From NCBI GenBank assembly GCA_945869725.1, contig CAMBPO010000017.1:1-46742 (forward strand): 46,742 bases of DNA. The letters run 5' to 3'. The DNA is from Klebsiella pneumoniae (lineage in GTDB: Bacteria; Pseudomonadota; Gammaproteobacteria; Pseudomonadales; Pseudohongiellaceae). The notes under the pieces are model-generated. The model had not been told where the DNA came from. It worked only from the letters and a program-made list of their open reading frames with translations, and searched no databases. This document shows, piece by piece, positions 17,409-25,794 of this stretch (its first letter is position 1; each line of letters begins with the position of its first letter). Position numbers and translations under genes: made by a program.

Positions 17409-18608
17409 GTGAATGCTGATTTCACTGCTGAAGATTTGAAGTTTCAGAAAGAAGTTCAGGACTTCTTGAAGGCGGAGTTTCCGCAGGATATCAAACACAA
17501 AGTCGACAACGGCATTCGCCTGGAAAAGGACGACTTTGTGCGTTGGCAAAAAATTCTAAACAATCGTGGTTGGGTTGCTCCGAATTGGCCGGAAGAATTC
17601 GGCGGCACTGGCTGGACCCCAACCCAAAAGTACATTTTTGCGATGGAAATGGGTTTGTATGGCGCCATGGCGCCGATGGCATTTGGTGTCAATATGGTCG
17701 CACCGGTCATTTATACCTACGGCAATGAAGAACAAAAAAAGCGCTTCCTGCCCGATATTCTGGAAAGTAATGTCTGGTGGTGTCAGGGCTACTCCGAGCC
17801 CAATGCCGGTTCAGATCTGGCGTCTTTGAAAACCACGGCCACGCGCGATGGTGATCATTACGTTGTGAATGGTACAAAAACCTGGACCACATTGGGTCAG
17901 CACGCGGACTGGATTTTCTGTCTGGTGCGTACTGATAATACCGCGAAGAAGCAGGAAGGCATCAGCTTTCTGCTGATCGACATGAAAACCCCCGGTATCA
18001 AAGTTTCTCCGATTTACCTGCTGGACGACGAACCGGAAGTCAACGAAGTGCATTTTGATAACGTGCGTGTACCGGTTGAGAACCTTATTGGTGAGGAGAA
18101 TCAGGGTTGGACCTATGCCAAGGTGCTGCTGACACACGAGCGCACCAACATTGCACAAGTGCCAAACTCCAAACTGAAACTGCGTAAGCTGCGCGATCTG
18201 GCGGAAAAAACCCCGGACGGTTTTGGCGGCAATTTGTTGAATGATCAGGTGTTCTCCCGCAAATTGGCTGAGGTTGAGATTCAGGTGCTGGCACTGGAGT
18301 TCGCTGAGCTGCGAACGCTGGCGGCTGTCAGTGTTGGCAAGGCGCCTGGCCCGGAATCATCCATCCTGAAAATTGTAGGTACTGAAGCCACCCAGTTTAT
18401 TGATGAGTTGTATATGGAAGTTGCTGGTTATCACAGTCTGCCGCACGTGCCTGCCCAGTTTGCAGAAGGGTTCAGTGGTGAGCGAATCGGCACTGGCTCG
18501 TTGGTCAACAGCTCAAATGTGTATTTCAACAATCGTAAAAAGTCCATCTATGGTGGCTCTAACGAGATACAGAAAAACATTATCAGCAAAGCTGTGCTGG
18601 GCCTGTAA
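17409..18608 (+). CDS. Acyl-CoA dehydrogenase, probable catalytic subunit of pair 1
   Basis: A 399-aa FAD-dependent acyl-CoA dehydrogenase. Visible blocks: WVAPNWPEEFGGTGWTP, the substrate/FAD motif WCQGYSEPNAGSDLASL, VNGTKTWTTLGQHADWIF, and C-terminal IYGGSNEIQKNIISKAVLG. The Glu of the common IYEGT position is Gly here, but Glu244 in LLTHERT sits where isovaleryl-CoA dehydrogenase carries its base. Starts at GTG 17409 with GGGAG 7 bases upstream. The second dehydrogenase follows after 78 bases. The arrangement and residue pattern match the heterotetrameric (alpha2beta2) acyl-CoA dehydrogenases known from actinobacterial steroid degradation; that assembly is inferred. Confidence 0.92.
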   Translation: MNADFTAEDLKFQKEVQDFLKAEFPQDIKHKVDNGIRLEKDDFVRWQKILNNRGWVAPNWPEEFGGTGWTPTQKYIFAMEMGLYGAMAPMAFGVNMVAPVIYTYGNEEQKKRFLPDILESNVWWCQGYSEPNAGSDLASLKTTATRDGDHYVVNGTKTWTTLGQHADWIFCLVRTDNTAKKQEGISFLLIDMKTPGIKVSPIYLLDDEPEVNEVHFDNVRVPVENLIGEENQGWTYAKVLLTHERTNIAQVPNSKLKLRKLRDLAEKTPDGFGGNLLNDQVFSRKLAEVEIQVLALEFAELRTLAAVSVGKAPGPESSILKIVGTEATQFIDELYMEVAGYHSLPHVPAQFAEGFSGERIGTGSLVNSSNVYFNNRKKSIYGGSNEIQKNIISKAVLGL

Positions 18609-18686
18609 TAGCGCACTGGCCATCCACCGGGTCAGTTGATCTGACCTGGTAACTCAAACAGATAGGGATACAGAAGAGGAAACATC

Positions 18687-19820
18687 GTGGATTTTTCTTA
18701 CAGTGATGAGCAGCAGATGCTGCAGGACAGTGTGCAGAAGTTTGTTTACAGCCAATACGACTTCGATACACGTCGCAAGATTATCAACAGTGACGCAGGA
18801 TACAGTGCTGAGTATTGGTCCCTGTTCGCGGAATTGGGCTGGTTGACAGTGCCCTTCAGCGAAGAGGATGGGGGCTTTGGCGGCTCTGCAGTGGATCTGA
18901 TGGTGGTGATGGAAGAATTTGGCAAAGGCATGGTGATAGAGCCGTTTCTTGCGACCGCAGTCATTAGTGGTGGCTTGATCGGTAAATTGGGCAGTGCCGC
19001 GCAGAAAGAAGCGCTGCTATCGGCCGTGATGGAAGGATCACTGCAGCTCGCCACGGCGTATGCTGAAGCCGACAGCCGCTACAACCTTGCCAGTGTTGGC
19101 ACCACCGCGCGCAAACAGGGTGATTCTTACCTGATTAATGGCAGCAAGGTTCTGGTGTTAAACGCCCCCGCTGCTGACAAACTGCTGGTGATTGCCAGAA
19201 CCTCAGGCGATAAATTTGATCGTGATGGTATATCCGCATTTATTGTCGACGCCAGCGCTGCGGGCGTTTCAAAAAACAGCTATACCGCTGTAGATGGTCA
19301 CCGTGCTGCAGAAGTGCACTTTAACAATGTGCTGGTGTCTGCTGGCGACAGGCTCGGTGCAGAAGGCGGTGCCCTGGCTGCACTGGAAACAATCATTGAT
19401 CGTGCGGCACTGGCGGTTGGTGCTGAGGCCATCGGTGCGATGGATTGTCTGTTGAAGAAAACGGTTGAGTACGCCAAAACCAGAAAACAGTTTGGTGTGG
19501 CAATTGGTACTTTTCAGGCCCTGCAGCACCGCATGTCAGAAATGTTTATTGAGTGCCAGCTGGCGCGTTCTGTGGTCATTATGGCCGCCATGATGTTGGA
19601 TACAGACGGATCACCGGCTGAGAAAGCCAAAGCAGTTTCTGCAGCTAAAGCGCGCGTCGGGCGTGCTATGCGTAAAGTCGGTCAGGAAGCGGTGCAACTT
19701 CATGGTGGTATCGCAGTGACGGATGAGCTGGATGTTGGACACTTCTTCAAGCGTGTTACCACGATAGAAAATCTGTTTGGCAATACTGACTATCAACTGG
19801 CTCGCTTTGCATCACTGTAA
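18687..19820 (+). CDS. Acyl-CoA dehydrogenase, probable non-catalytic partner of pair 1
   Basis: A 377-aa protein of the acyl-CoA dehydrogenase fold: N-terminal helices, WLTVPFSEEDGGFGGS, a middle beta-domain (YLINGSKVLVLNAPAADKLL) and a C-terminal helical domain with RKQFGVAIGTFQALQHRMSE and QLHGGIAVTDELDVGHFF. Neither catalytic-Glu position is kept: the IVD-type site reads IIDRAALA and the terminal site FGNTDYQL. It therefore probably completes the FAD/substrate half-sites of the upstream subunit. Starts at GTG 18687 after AGAGGAA. An intrinsic terminator follows. Confidence 0.9.
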   Translation: MDFSYSDEQQMLQDSVQKFVYSQYDFDTRRKIINSDAGYSAEYWSLFAELGWLTVPFSEEDGGFGGSAVDLMVVMEEFGKGMVIEPFLATAVISGGLIGKLGSAAQKEALLSAVMEGSLQLATAYAEADSRYNLASVGTTARKQGDSYLINGSKVLVLNAPAADKLLVIARTSGDKFDRDGISAFIVDASAAGVSKNSYTAVDGHRAAEVHFNNVLVSAGDRLGAEGGALAALETIIDRAALAVGAEAIGAMDCLLKKTVEYAKTRKQFGVAIGTFQALQHRMSEMFIECQLARSVVIMAAMMLDTDGSPAEKAKAVSAAKARVGRAMRKVGQEAVQLHGGIAVTDELDVGHFFKRVTTIENLFGNTDYQLARFASL

Positions 19821-19848
19821 TTAAGGGTATTTGACAGTCAAAACAAGT

Positions 19849-19886
19849 GGGGCTGATTGCTGAGGCAATTACGCCCCCTTTTTTTT
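19849..19886 (+). terminator. Intrinsic terminator after acyl-CoA dehydrogenase pair 1
   Basis: GGGGCTGATTGC and GCAATTACGCCCC form a 12-bp stem with one bulged C and a TGAG loop, followed by eight T residues. It lies 28 bases after the dehydrogenase stop and about 70 bases before the histidine phosphatase start. Confidence 0.85.
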
Positions 19887-19958
19887 AATGGATGGCTGAA
19901 CAGCAATTCTGCATGGCTACTCGGGGTCCAACAGGCTAAAGATGAAAGAGGCACAGGC

Positions 19959-20663
19959 GTGAGTGAATTGATTTTAGTCCGTCACGGGCAGGCGTCTTTT
20001 GGTGCAGATTCTTACGACAAACTTAGCCCTGTGGGTGAGCGTCAGGCAAGTCTGCTGGCGCAGCACTGGCAACAGATGGGCGAACAGTTCGAGGCGCTAT
20101 ACAGCGGCACGCTGCAGCGACAGCAACAGACCGCTGCCGCGTTAGTGAGGCTGGTCAGCCAGCCGCGCATCGTCACCCATCCGGGCCTCAACGAATACAA
20201 TGGTGAGCCTTTGTTGCAGATATACCTTCGTGATCATGCACACCGTGAAGGGTTTGCTGCCGGTCTGCAACTACCGCTGCGGGACCGTAAAACCTTTCAG
20301 CTGGTGCTGGAGGCGGCCACTCAGCACTGGATCAATGGCACTTTGCTGGCGTCCGCTGACGATACAGATTTTGAGTCCTGGAAGAGCTTTTATGCCAGAG
20401 TGCATGGCACCCTGGACGAATTGATGCGCACACACAGCGGCGGCGCACGTGTTCTGGTGTCGACCTCCGGCGGCGTCATTGCGCTGGCGTTGCAGCGTGC
20501 CTTGAACTTGCCGGATAATCAGGCCATTGCCACCAACTGGATGGTCAACAACAGTTCGGTCACGCGTCTTGTGTATGGGCGCGGAAAAGTGTCTCTGGGT
20601 TGTTTTAATGCGCTGCCTCATCTGGAAACGCCTCACCTGAAGGACCTGATCACGTTTCGTTGA
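19959..20663 (+). CDS. Histidine phosphatase superfamily (phosphoglycerate-mutase-like) protein
   Basis: A 234-aa protein beginning with the phosphohistidine motif ELILVRHGQASFG (RHG), then KLSPVGERQASLLAQHW, ALYSGTLQRQQQTA, and the second catalytic histidine region represented by VLVSTSGGVIALALQRAL, where the usual 'SHG' reads 'STSGG'. Probably a phosphatase rather than a mutase; substrate unknown. GTG 19959 is preferred because GAGG lies 7 bases upstream and homology starts there; a longer frame from 19857 would run through the terminator stem. It precedes the phosphotransferase gene by 49 bases. Confidence 0.85.
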   Translation: MSELILVRHGQASFGADSYDKLSPVGERQASLLAQHWQQMGEQFEALYSGTLQRQQQTAAALVRLVSQPRIVTHPGLNEYNGEPLLQIYLRDHAHREGFAAGLQLPLRDRKTFQLVLEAATQHWINGTLLASADDTDFESWKSFYARVHGTLDELMRTHSGGARVLVSTSGGVIALALQRALNLPDNQAIATNWMVNNSSVTRLVYGRGKVSLGCFNALPHLETPHLKDLITFR

Positions 20664-20712
20664 GCAGGCGGATGTTGACAGGTCAGCTTCAAACAAAAAC
20701 AAGGAAATCAAC

Positions 20713-21792
20713 ATGTCACGATTGGATCAACTGGTTGATCAGGCTTACGCGGTCCGGGAAGGCGAAGAGTTGGATCTGATCGTACTGCGCGAGCATTTGC
20801 GACCCGTGTTGGGCACACTGGTTGACGCCTTACAGGTCAAACAGTTCCCCGGCGGATATTCCAATCTGACCTACCTGCTGAGCAGTAGCCATCACAAGTG
20901 GGTGTTACGCCGCCCGCCCTTTGGCAGCAAGGTCAAGTCCGCACATGATATGGGGCGCGAATTCAAAATTCTGACTGCGCTGGAGAATGTGTTTCCATAC
21001 GCGCCCAAACCCATTCATTTCTGTGATGACCCTGCGGTGCTGGGGTGTGATTTTTATCTGATGTCCTATATCGAAGGTCTGGTGATTCGCCGCGAGTATC
21101 CGGCGGGCTTCAATCTGTCACCGCAGCAGGTGCGCCAACAGTTTTTTGCGCTGTTTGATGTATTGGGTGAGTTGCATTCAGTCAATCTGCAGCAAGCCGG
21201 GTTGACTGAATTTGGTAAACCCGAGGGGTATGTGACCCGTCAGGTTGACGGCTGGAGCAAACGTTACGTGGCGGCACTGACCAGCGATGCGCCGGACTTC
21301 GGGCCGGTCATGGACTGGTTACGCGATAAGATGCCGGCGGAGAGTGGTGTGGTGGGAATTATCCACAACGACTACAAACTGGATAACGTGATCTGGTCTG
21401 TTGATGATCCCATGAAGGTCATTGGCGTGCTCGATTGGGAGATGGCGACTGTTGGCGATCCGCTGATGGATCTTGGCTGCACACTCGGCTATTGGGCCGA
21501 GGCAGATGATCCGGCGTTTTTCCGCCAGTTCCGGGCGATGCCCAGCGATGTGCCAGGAGCGCCCACCCGTGCGGAAATTGTGACCCGCTTCAGCAAACGT
21601 ACCGGCATTGCCGTCGATAACATCGATTTTTACTTCTGTTTTGGACTGTTTCGCCTTGCCGGAATCGGCCAGCAGATTTACTACCGCTATGCGCAGGGAT
21701 TGACCAAGGACCAGCGCTTTGCCCGCCTGATCGACAAGGTTCACAGTCTGCGTCAGATGTGTGAGCTGGTGATTGCACGCTCAACACTCTGA
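20713..21792 (+). CDS. APH-like phosphotransferase family protein (ACAD10/11-type)
   Basis: A 359-aa aminoglycoside-phosphotransferase-fold protein: QFPGGYSNLTYLL (nucleotide loop), WVLRRPPFG, catalytic loop GIIHNDYKLDNVIW (His-x-Asp, Asn) and metal site GVLDWEMATVGDPLMDLG. This subgroup is routinely found beside acyl-CoA dehydrogenases and is fused to one in vertebrate ACAD10/ACAD11. There the kinase domain phosphorylates 4-hydroxyacyl-CoA on the way to an enoyl-CoA. The same role is plausible here because the adjacent genes are acyl-CoA dehydrogenases, but is not proven by sequence. The Shine-Dalgarno is AAGGAA. Confidence 0.9.
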   Translation: MSRLDQLVDQAYAVREGEELDLIVLREHLRPVLGTLVDALQVKQFPGGYSNLTYLLSSSHHKWVLRRPPFGSKVKSAHDMGREFKILTALENVFPYAPKPIHFCDDPAVLGCDFYLMSYIEGLVIRREYPAGFNLSPQQVRQQFFALFDVLGELHSVNLQQAGLTEFGKPEGYVTRQVDGWSKRYVAALTSDAPDFGPVMDWLRDKMPAESGVVGIIHNDYKLDNVIWSVDDPMKVIGVLDWEMATVGDPLMDLGCTLGYWAEADDPAFFRQFRAMPSDVPGAPTRAEIVTRFSKRTGIAVDNIDFYFCFGLFRLAGIGQQIYYRYAQGLTKDQRFARLIDKVHSLRQMCELVIARSTL

Positions 21793-21808
21793 TCTATAAA
21801 CGTACTTT

Positions 21809-23194
21809 TCAGCGGCCACCTGAATAGGCGGTTTTCCAACGGCCCTTGCGGAAAATATAAAAGTACATCGCGGACTTGATCACGTAATCGGCAATCAGCG
21901 CGCCATACACCCAGTAGATACCCAGTTCCAGAAAGTAGAACACTGCTGTCAGCATCACGCGTCCGAACAGAAAACCGGCCAAGGTGATGCGAGCGGGTGA
22001 TTTGGTGTCACCTGCGCCCTTGAGCGCACCGCCCAGCGTGAACTCGATAGACATCATGGGTTGCACAATAGCCACCATCACGGTTAACGCGACCAGATAG
22101 TCCAGCACCAAGGGGTCGCTGATAAAGAAACTGCCGATCAGGCGGGCATTGATACCAATCAACAGTCCCAACACCGCCATGGTGCAGAAGGCAATTTTCA
22201 GATTGCGCCACGCGGCACGTTCAGCTTCATCGGGCTGCCCGGCGCCAAGGTTCTGGCCGGCCATGGTGGCGGTGGCGATGGCAAAACCCATACCGATGAC
22301 AATGGAAATCGACAGGATATTGACGCCGATACCATAGGCCGTAAACGCTTCCGTGCCATACAAGGACACTACCCACATAAAACCAATGATCGACACGTTA
22401 AAAATCGATTGTTCGATACCCGCTGGTACCGCAATGCGGATCAGGCGCCGCGCTCGGTCTCGCTGCATAAAAATCTGCTTTTCGGGTTTCAGCAACAGAC
22501 GTCGGGCGCGCCACATCATAAAAAATATGACGCTGACAACCAGATACGAAACACCGGCAGCATAGGCAGCACCCTGTATTCCCAAGGCAGGAACCGGGCC
22601 GAAACCATACACAAGCAGGTAAGCCAGCACGATGTTGATAACGTTGCCTATGGCCGCAATCCACACCGGTGTCAATGCGTCACCCGCTGCTCTTAGTGCA
22701 GCACTCATCACCGCCAGAAACGAGAAAAACACATTAAAATAAATCAGCAGCTTCAGATAGAACGCAGCCTCGACGAGCAGGTCTCCGTGCAATCCAAAAA
22801 TGGCGACCATAGGGGTCGCCAGCCACTGAATCAGCACACATAACACTAAGGAAGCGCCGAGCGTAAATACGGCTGACATTTTCACCACCCGGTCAGCTTC
22901 TGCAACATTTCGGCTACCCCAGGCAAAGGCCACCATCGCGGTAGTGCCTGCGGTGATCGAAAAAATAATCAGCTGTATCGCCATATAAATGCGGTCGGCA
23001 GCAATCACCGCGGCAACAGCCTCCGCGCCCAATTCGGCAACAATTTTGATGGCGGCCAGATGCACCATAGACAACAGCAGATTGCCGACAATAGTGGGGC
23101 CAGCAAGTTTAAAAAGACTGAGTTTTAAGGGTGCCGCCGGTGCGGCAGATGCAGCATTGTCCGGCGAGTCCGGACTGGGTTGTTGCGTGGACAT
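21809..23194 (-). CDS. MATE family efflux transporter
   Basis: A 461-aa polytopic membrane protein with about 12 transmembrane helices and the MATE pattern: FKLAGPTIVGNLLLSMVHLA near the N-terminus, a repeat of the same fold beginning IAVPAGIEQSIFNVSIIGF, and AGQNLGAGQPDEAERAAWR. MATE proteins export cationic drugs or metabolites using Na+ or H+ gradients; the substrate here is unknown. ATG 23194 is the likely start; a frame from TTG 23257 has no ribosome binding site. Divergent from the spermidine-synthase-like pair. The first 35 residues are a low-complexity Ser/Pro/Ala tail. Confidence 0.93.
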   Translation of the reverse strand: MSTQQPSPDSPDNAASAAPAAPLKLSLFKLAGPTIVGNLLLSMVHLAAIKIVAELGAEAVAAVIAADRIYMAIQLIIFSITAGTTAMVAFAWGSRNVAEADRVVKMSAVFTLGASLVLCVLIQWLATPMVAIFGLHGDLLVEAAFYLKLLIYFNVFFSFLAVMSAALRAAGDALTPVWIAAIGNVINIVLAYLLVYGFGPVPALGIQGAAYAAGVSYLVVSVIFFMMWRARRLLLKPEKQIFMQRDRARRLIRIAVPAGIEQSIFNVSIIGFMWVVSLYGTEAFTAYGIGVNILSISIVIGMGFAIATATMAGQNLGAGQPDEAERAAWRNLKIAFCTMAVLGLLIGINARLIGSFFISDPLVLDYLVALTVMVAIVQPMMSIEFTLGGALKGAGDTKSPARITLAGFLFGRVMLTAVFYFLELGIYWVYGALIADYVIKSAMYFYIFRKGRWKTAYSGGR

Positions 23195-23332
23195 ATGGGG
23201 CCGGCTGAGGAGTTTTTTCAGGGCGCTGAGGATACCCCCATGCTTATGGTTTGGCAATCAGACACACTGATTTCACCTGCACCTATGTGGTACGCTTGCG
23301 CCTCTGATGTCGGCGTAAAGGGCGGTTCTCAG

Positions 23333-24013
23333 TTGAAAAAAAATACAATAAAACAGCAAGCAGCAGCGTTGCATGGATTTGAATCGTCAGCGCTTGCGCG
23401 TCGTGTGGTGCTGGCAGTGGCATTCACCAATGGCTTTGTGATCATGGCCATTCAGTTGTTAGGGGGCCGCATCATGGCACCTTATTTTGGCAGCAGTGTT
23501 TATGTCTGGGGCAGCATCATCACTGTGTTTATGTTGTCTTTGTCACTGGGATATCTGGCCGGTGGCCGTTTATCAACCCGTCAGCCTGATGTACGCATGT
23601 TTGCGTCATTTTTTCTGGCCTCGGCCATACTCTGTCTGCCGATCATCTTTTTTGCTGAACTGGTGATGTCGCAGATTTTTGTTGTTGTGGAAGATCCCCG
23701 TTACGGTTCATTGCTGACAGCCGGGCTGCTGTATTTTTTGCCAATCTGTGTGATGGGCATGGTCTCTCCCTATTCAGTGCGATTGTTGGTGCGTTCACAA
23801 GAGGGGAGCGGCGGTGTGGCAGGGATGTTGTACTTCGTGTCAACCATGGGCAGCGCACTCGGTACGTTGGGCACCTCATTTTATTTTGTGCTCTGGTTTG
23901 ATCTCGATCAGGTCATGTGGGGCTGTGTGCTAGCGCTGTTAAGTTGTGGTGCTGCGATGACGTGGGTCAATCAACATGTGAATACTGCCAACAGGCAGTC
24001 GGGTGCAAAATGA
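23333..24013 (+). CDS. Membrane half of a split 'fused MFS/spermidine synthase'
   Basis: About 226 aa with six predicted transmembrane helices, beginning VVLAVAFTNGFVIMAIQLLGGRIMAPYFG. This is the signature of the membrane domain of 'fused MFS/spermidine synthase' proteins. Further blocks are VWGSIITVFMLSLSLGYLAGG and MVSPYSVRLLVRSQEGSGGVAGMLYFVSTMGSALG (the latter about 35 residues, conserved in the family). The start is uncertain: TTG 23333 has a GGCGG 7 bases upstream; ATG 23285 and codons up to 23180 are in frame but lack a good site or overlap the MATE gene. The stop overlaps the start of the methyltransferase-fold gene by 4 bases (ATGA), so the two halves are translated together. Confidence 0.8.
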   Translation: MKKNTIKQQAAALHGFESSALARRVVLAVAFTNGFVIMAIQLLGGRIMAPYFGSSVYVWGSIITVFMLSLSLGYLAGGRLSTRQPDVRMFASFFLASAILCLPIIFFAELVMSQIFVVVEDPRYGSLLTAGLLYFLPICVMGMVSPYSVRLLVRSQEGSGGVAGMLYFVSTMGSALGTLGTSFYFVLWFDLDQVMWGCVLALLSCGAAMTWVNQHVNTANRQSGAK

Positions 24014-24921
24014 GACTTGTAGCGATGCGAAGTGTATCTGCATGCCTGATAGTGCTGGTCGTGCTCTGGTTCGGACTAGATAACCGGGCGGTCGCGCAGC
24101 GCACCATCATTCACGAAGAGCGATCTCAATACAGAGATGTGGTTGTGACTGAGTTTAACAATCAACGCTGCATGTTGTTTAACGTGCATCGCGGCGATAT
24201 GAATCAGACCTGTATTGATCTGCGTGATCCGAAGCGGCTGGTCTTTAATTACACGCGAATGAGTTTTGCCGGCCTGCTCCTTAACCCGGACCCTCAGCGA
24301 ATTCTGGTGGCCGGTTTGGGTGGCGGGACAATCCCTATGGTAATGCGCGAACTGTTCCCGGACGCGCGGATCGATGTGTTAGAGGTAGACCCGGCGGTGT
24401 TGACGGTGGCCAAAGCGTATTTCAACTTTGTTGAAGATGAGCAGTTGGTCAATCATGTTGTTGATGCCCGCGTCTTTATCAAGCGTGCCGGACTTCGTGG
24501 AGAGCAATATGACTACATTGTGCTGGATGCGTTTTCCGGTGAATACATTCCCGAACATATGTTGACGCAGGAGTTTCTGCAGGAGGTCAGCCAGATTCTC
24601 ACGCCAGACGGCGTGCTGGTTGCCAACACGTTTGCATCCAGCCGTTTGTACGACTATGAGTCAGTAACCTACCGGGCGGTGTTCGGCGAGTTTTTTAACT
24701 TCAAAACCGCCGGCAGCGGCAATCGCATCATTCTGGCAAAAAAACAGGCCTTGCCGTCCATCGCCTCTTTAAATGCGCCGGCGCGGCAGCTGTTTGAACG
24801 TTTACAGCCTTACGGCATCAACCTGCTGGAATATCCGGCCCAGCTCAGCACAAGGCCGGACTGGGATGTGGATACCCGCGTGCTCACGGATCAGTATTCG
24901 CCGGCCAATCTGCTTAACTGA
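24010..24921 (+). CDS. Spermidine-synthase-like (SAM-fold) protein with N-terminal signal/anchor
   Basis: A 303-aa protein. A hydrophobic N-terminus (VSACLIVLVVLWFGL) is followed by a spermidine synthase/SAM-dependent methyltransferase Rossmann core: ILVAGLGGGTIPMVMRELFP, the acidic ribose-binding DVLEVDPAVLTVAKAYF, and YIVLDAFSGEYIPEHMLTQEFL. The canonical aminopropyltransferase SDSTDP motif is replaced by LDAFSGEYIP, as in the non-polyamine branch of the family, so genuine spermidine synthesis is unlikely. The real speE is 1.5 kb away. ATG 24010 overlaps the upstream stop; a longer frame from 23917 overlaps the membrane gene. Catalytic function unknown. Confidence 0.85.
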   Translation: MRLVAMRSVSACLIVLVVLWFGLDNRAVAQRTIIHEERSQYRDVVVTEFNNQRCMLFNVHRGDMNQTCIDLRDPKRLVFNYTRMSFAGLLLNPDPQRILVAGLGGGTIPMVMRELFPDARIDVLEVDPAVLTVAKAYFNFVEDEQLVNHVVDARVFIKRAGLRGEQYDYIVLDAFSGEYIPEHMLTQEFLQEVSQILTPDGVLVANTFASSRLYDYESVTYRAVFGEFFNFKTAGSGNRIILAKKQALPSIASLNAPARQLFERLQPYGINLLEYPAQLSTRPDWDVDTRVLTDQYSPANLLN

Positions 24922-25348
24922 TTGCCTTGGTGCGGGACTTTTCGATCAGCTCGTACATCGCCATGCCGGCCACCATGGCGACTACAAACACGATGGCTTT
25001 GGGTGCGCCGGTTCCAAAAGCCACCAGCGCCGGGCCAGGACAAAAACCAGCCAGCCCCCAGCCTATTCCAAACCCCAGGCTGCCCATGATCAAGCGACTA
25101 TCCAGGTCTTGCCGGGTAGGCAGGCGCAAGGGTTCTCCCCACAACGAGTGCGTGCGGCCTTTGATCAGCGTAAACGCCACGATACCAACTGCAATGGCGC
25201 CTCCCATCACCAGCATCAGCGATGGATCCCAGTTGCCGGTGATATCCAGAAATGACAGAACCTTGTCCGGGTTAGCCATTCCGGAAAACAGCAGGCCAAT
25301 GCCAAAAATCAAACCGGTAACAAACGCAGATACAAATTGTTTATTCAT
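24914..25348 (-). CDS. YeeE/YedE family (DUF6691) transporter subunit
   Basis: A 144-aa membrane protein with four helices. It starts MNKQFVSAFVTGLIFGIGLLF and contains FSGMANPDKVLSFLDI and the conserved GWGLAGFCPGPAL with its cysteine. YeeE/YedE proteins carry thiosulfate or sulfur species across the inner membrane. It is the second half of a two-gene transporter: the other half lies 11 bases upstream. ATG 25348 has GAGG 9 bases upstream. Convergent with the methyltransferase-like gene, overlapping its 3' end by 8 bases. Confidence 0.88.
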   Translation of the reverse strand: MNKQFVSAFVTGLIFGIGLLFSGMANPDKVLSFLDITGNWDPSLMLVMGGAIAVGIVAFTLIKGRTHSLWGEPLRLPTRQDLDSRLIMGSLGFGIGWGLAGFCPGPALVAFGTGAPKAIVFVVAMVAGMAMYELIEKSRTKAIS

Positions 25349-25359
25349 GATGTTTATCC

Positions 25360-25794
25360 TCAGAGTCCAATTACATGGCGCACGATGTAAACCGTCACAA
25401 AACCGGTAAACATAAAGGCCAGTGTGGCGACGATTGATCGGGGTGACAGGCGTGAGATACCACAAACGCCATGACCACTAGTGCAGCCCGAGCCATAACG
25501 GGTGCTGATGCCAACAATCAGGCCGGCAATGATCAGCAGCGGATATCCTGCATCAATCTGCATCGCGGGCAGTGGCCCGGTCAGCAACCAGGCGGTTGGC
25601 GCCAGCACCATGCCGGCCACAAACAATGCCCGCCACCCTACATCACCCTTTTTGGGTATCAATAATCCCCCTAAAATCCCGGAAATACCCGCAATCCGGC
25701 CATTGAGCAGAATGAACATGGCGGCAGCAACGCCAATCAGCATCCCGCCCGATAACGATGCCCACGGTGTAAAACTTGTCCAGTCGATAGTCAT
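25360..25794 (-). CDS. YeeE/YedE family transporter subunit
   Basis: A 144-aa membrane protein with four helices: GGMLIGVAAAMFILLNGRI near the N-terminus and the family hallmark YGSGCTSGHGVCGISRLS, whose cysteines bind and relay sulfur species in characterised thiosulfate transporters. Together with the downstream 144-aa gene it forms the split YeeE/YedE unit. The start ATG overlaps the stop of the broken nuclease frame by 4 bases, with AGGAG 8 bases upstream. No sulfur-transferase or persulfide dioxygenase gene is adjacent, so the physiological role is unclear. Confidence 0.9.
   Translation of the reverse strand: MTIDWTSFTPWASLSGGMLIGVAAAMFILLNGRIAGISGILGGLLIPKKGDVGWRALFVAGMVLAPTAWLLTGPLPAMQIDAGYPLLIIAGLIVGISTRYGSGCTSGHGVCGISRLSPRSIVATLAFMFTGFVTVYIVRHVIGL

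Noticed and set aside
24010..24921. A second genuine spermidine synthase
   Set aside because: The aminopropyltransferase SDSTDP-type motif is replaced by LDAFSGEYIP and the protein has an N-terminal hydrophobic segment; the real speE is coupled to speD.
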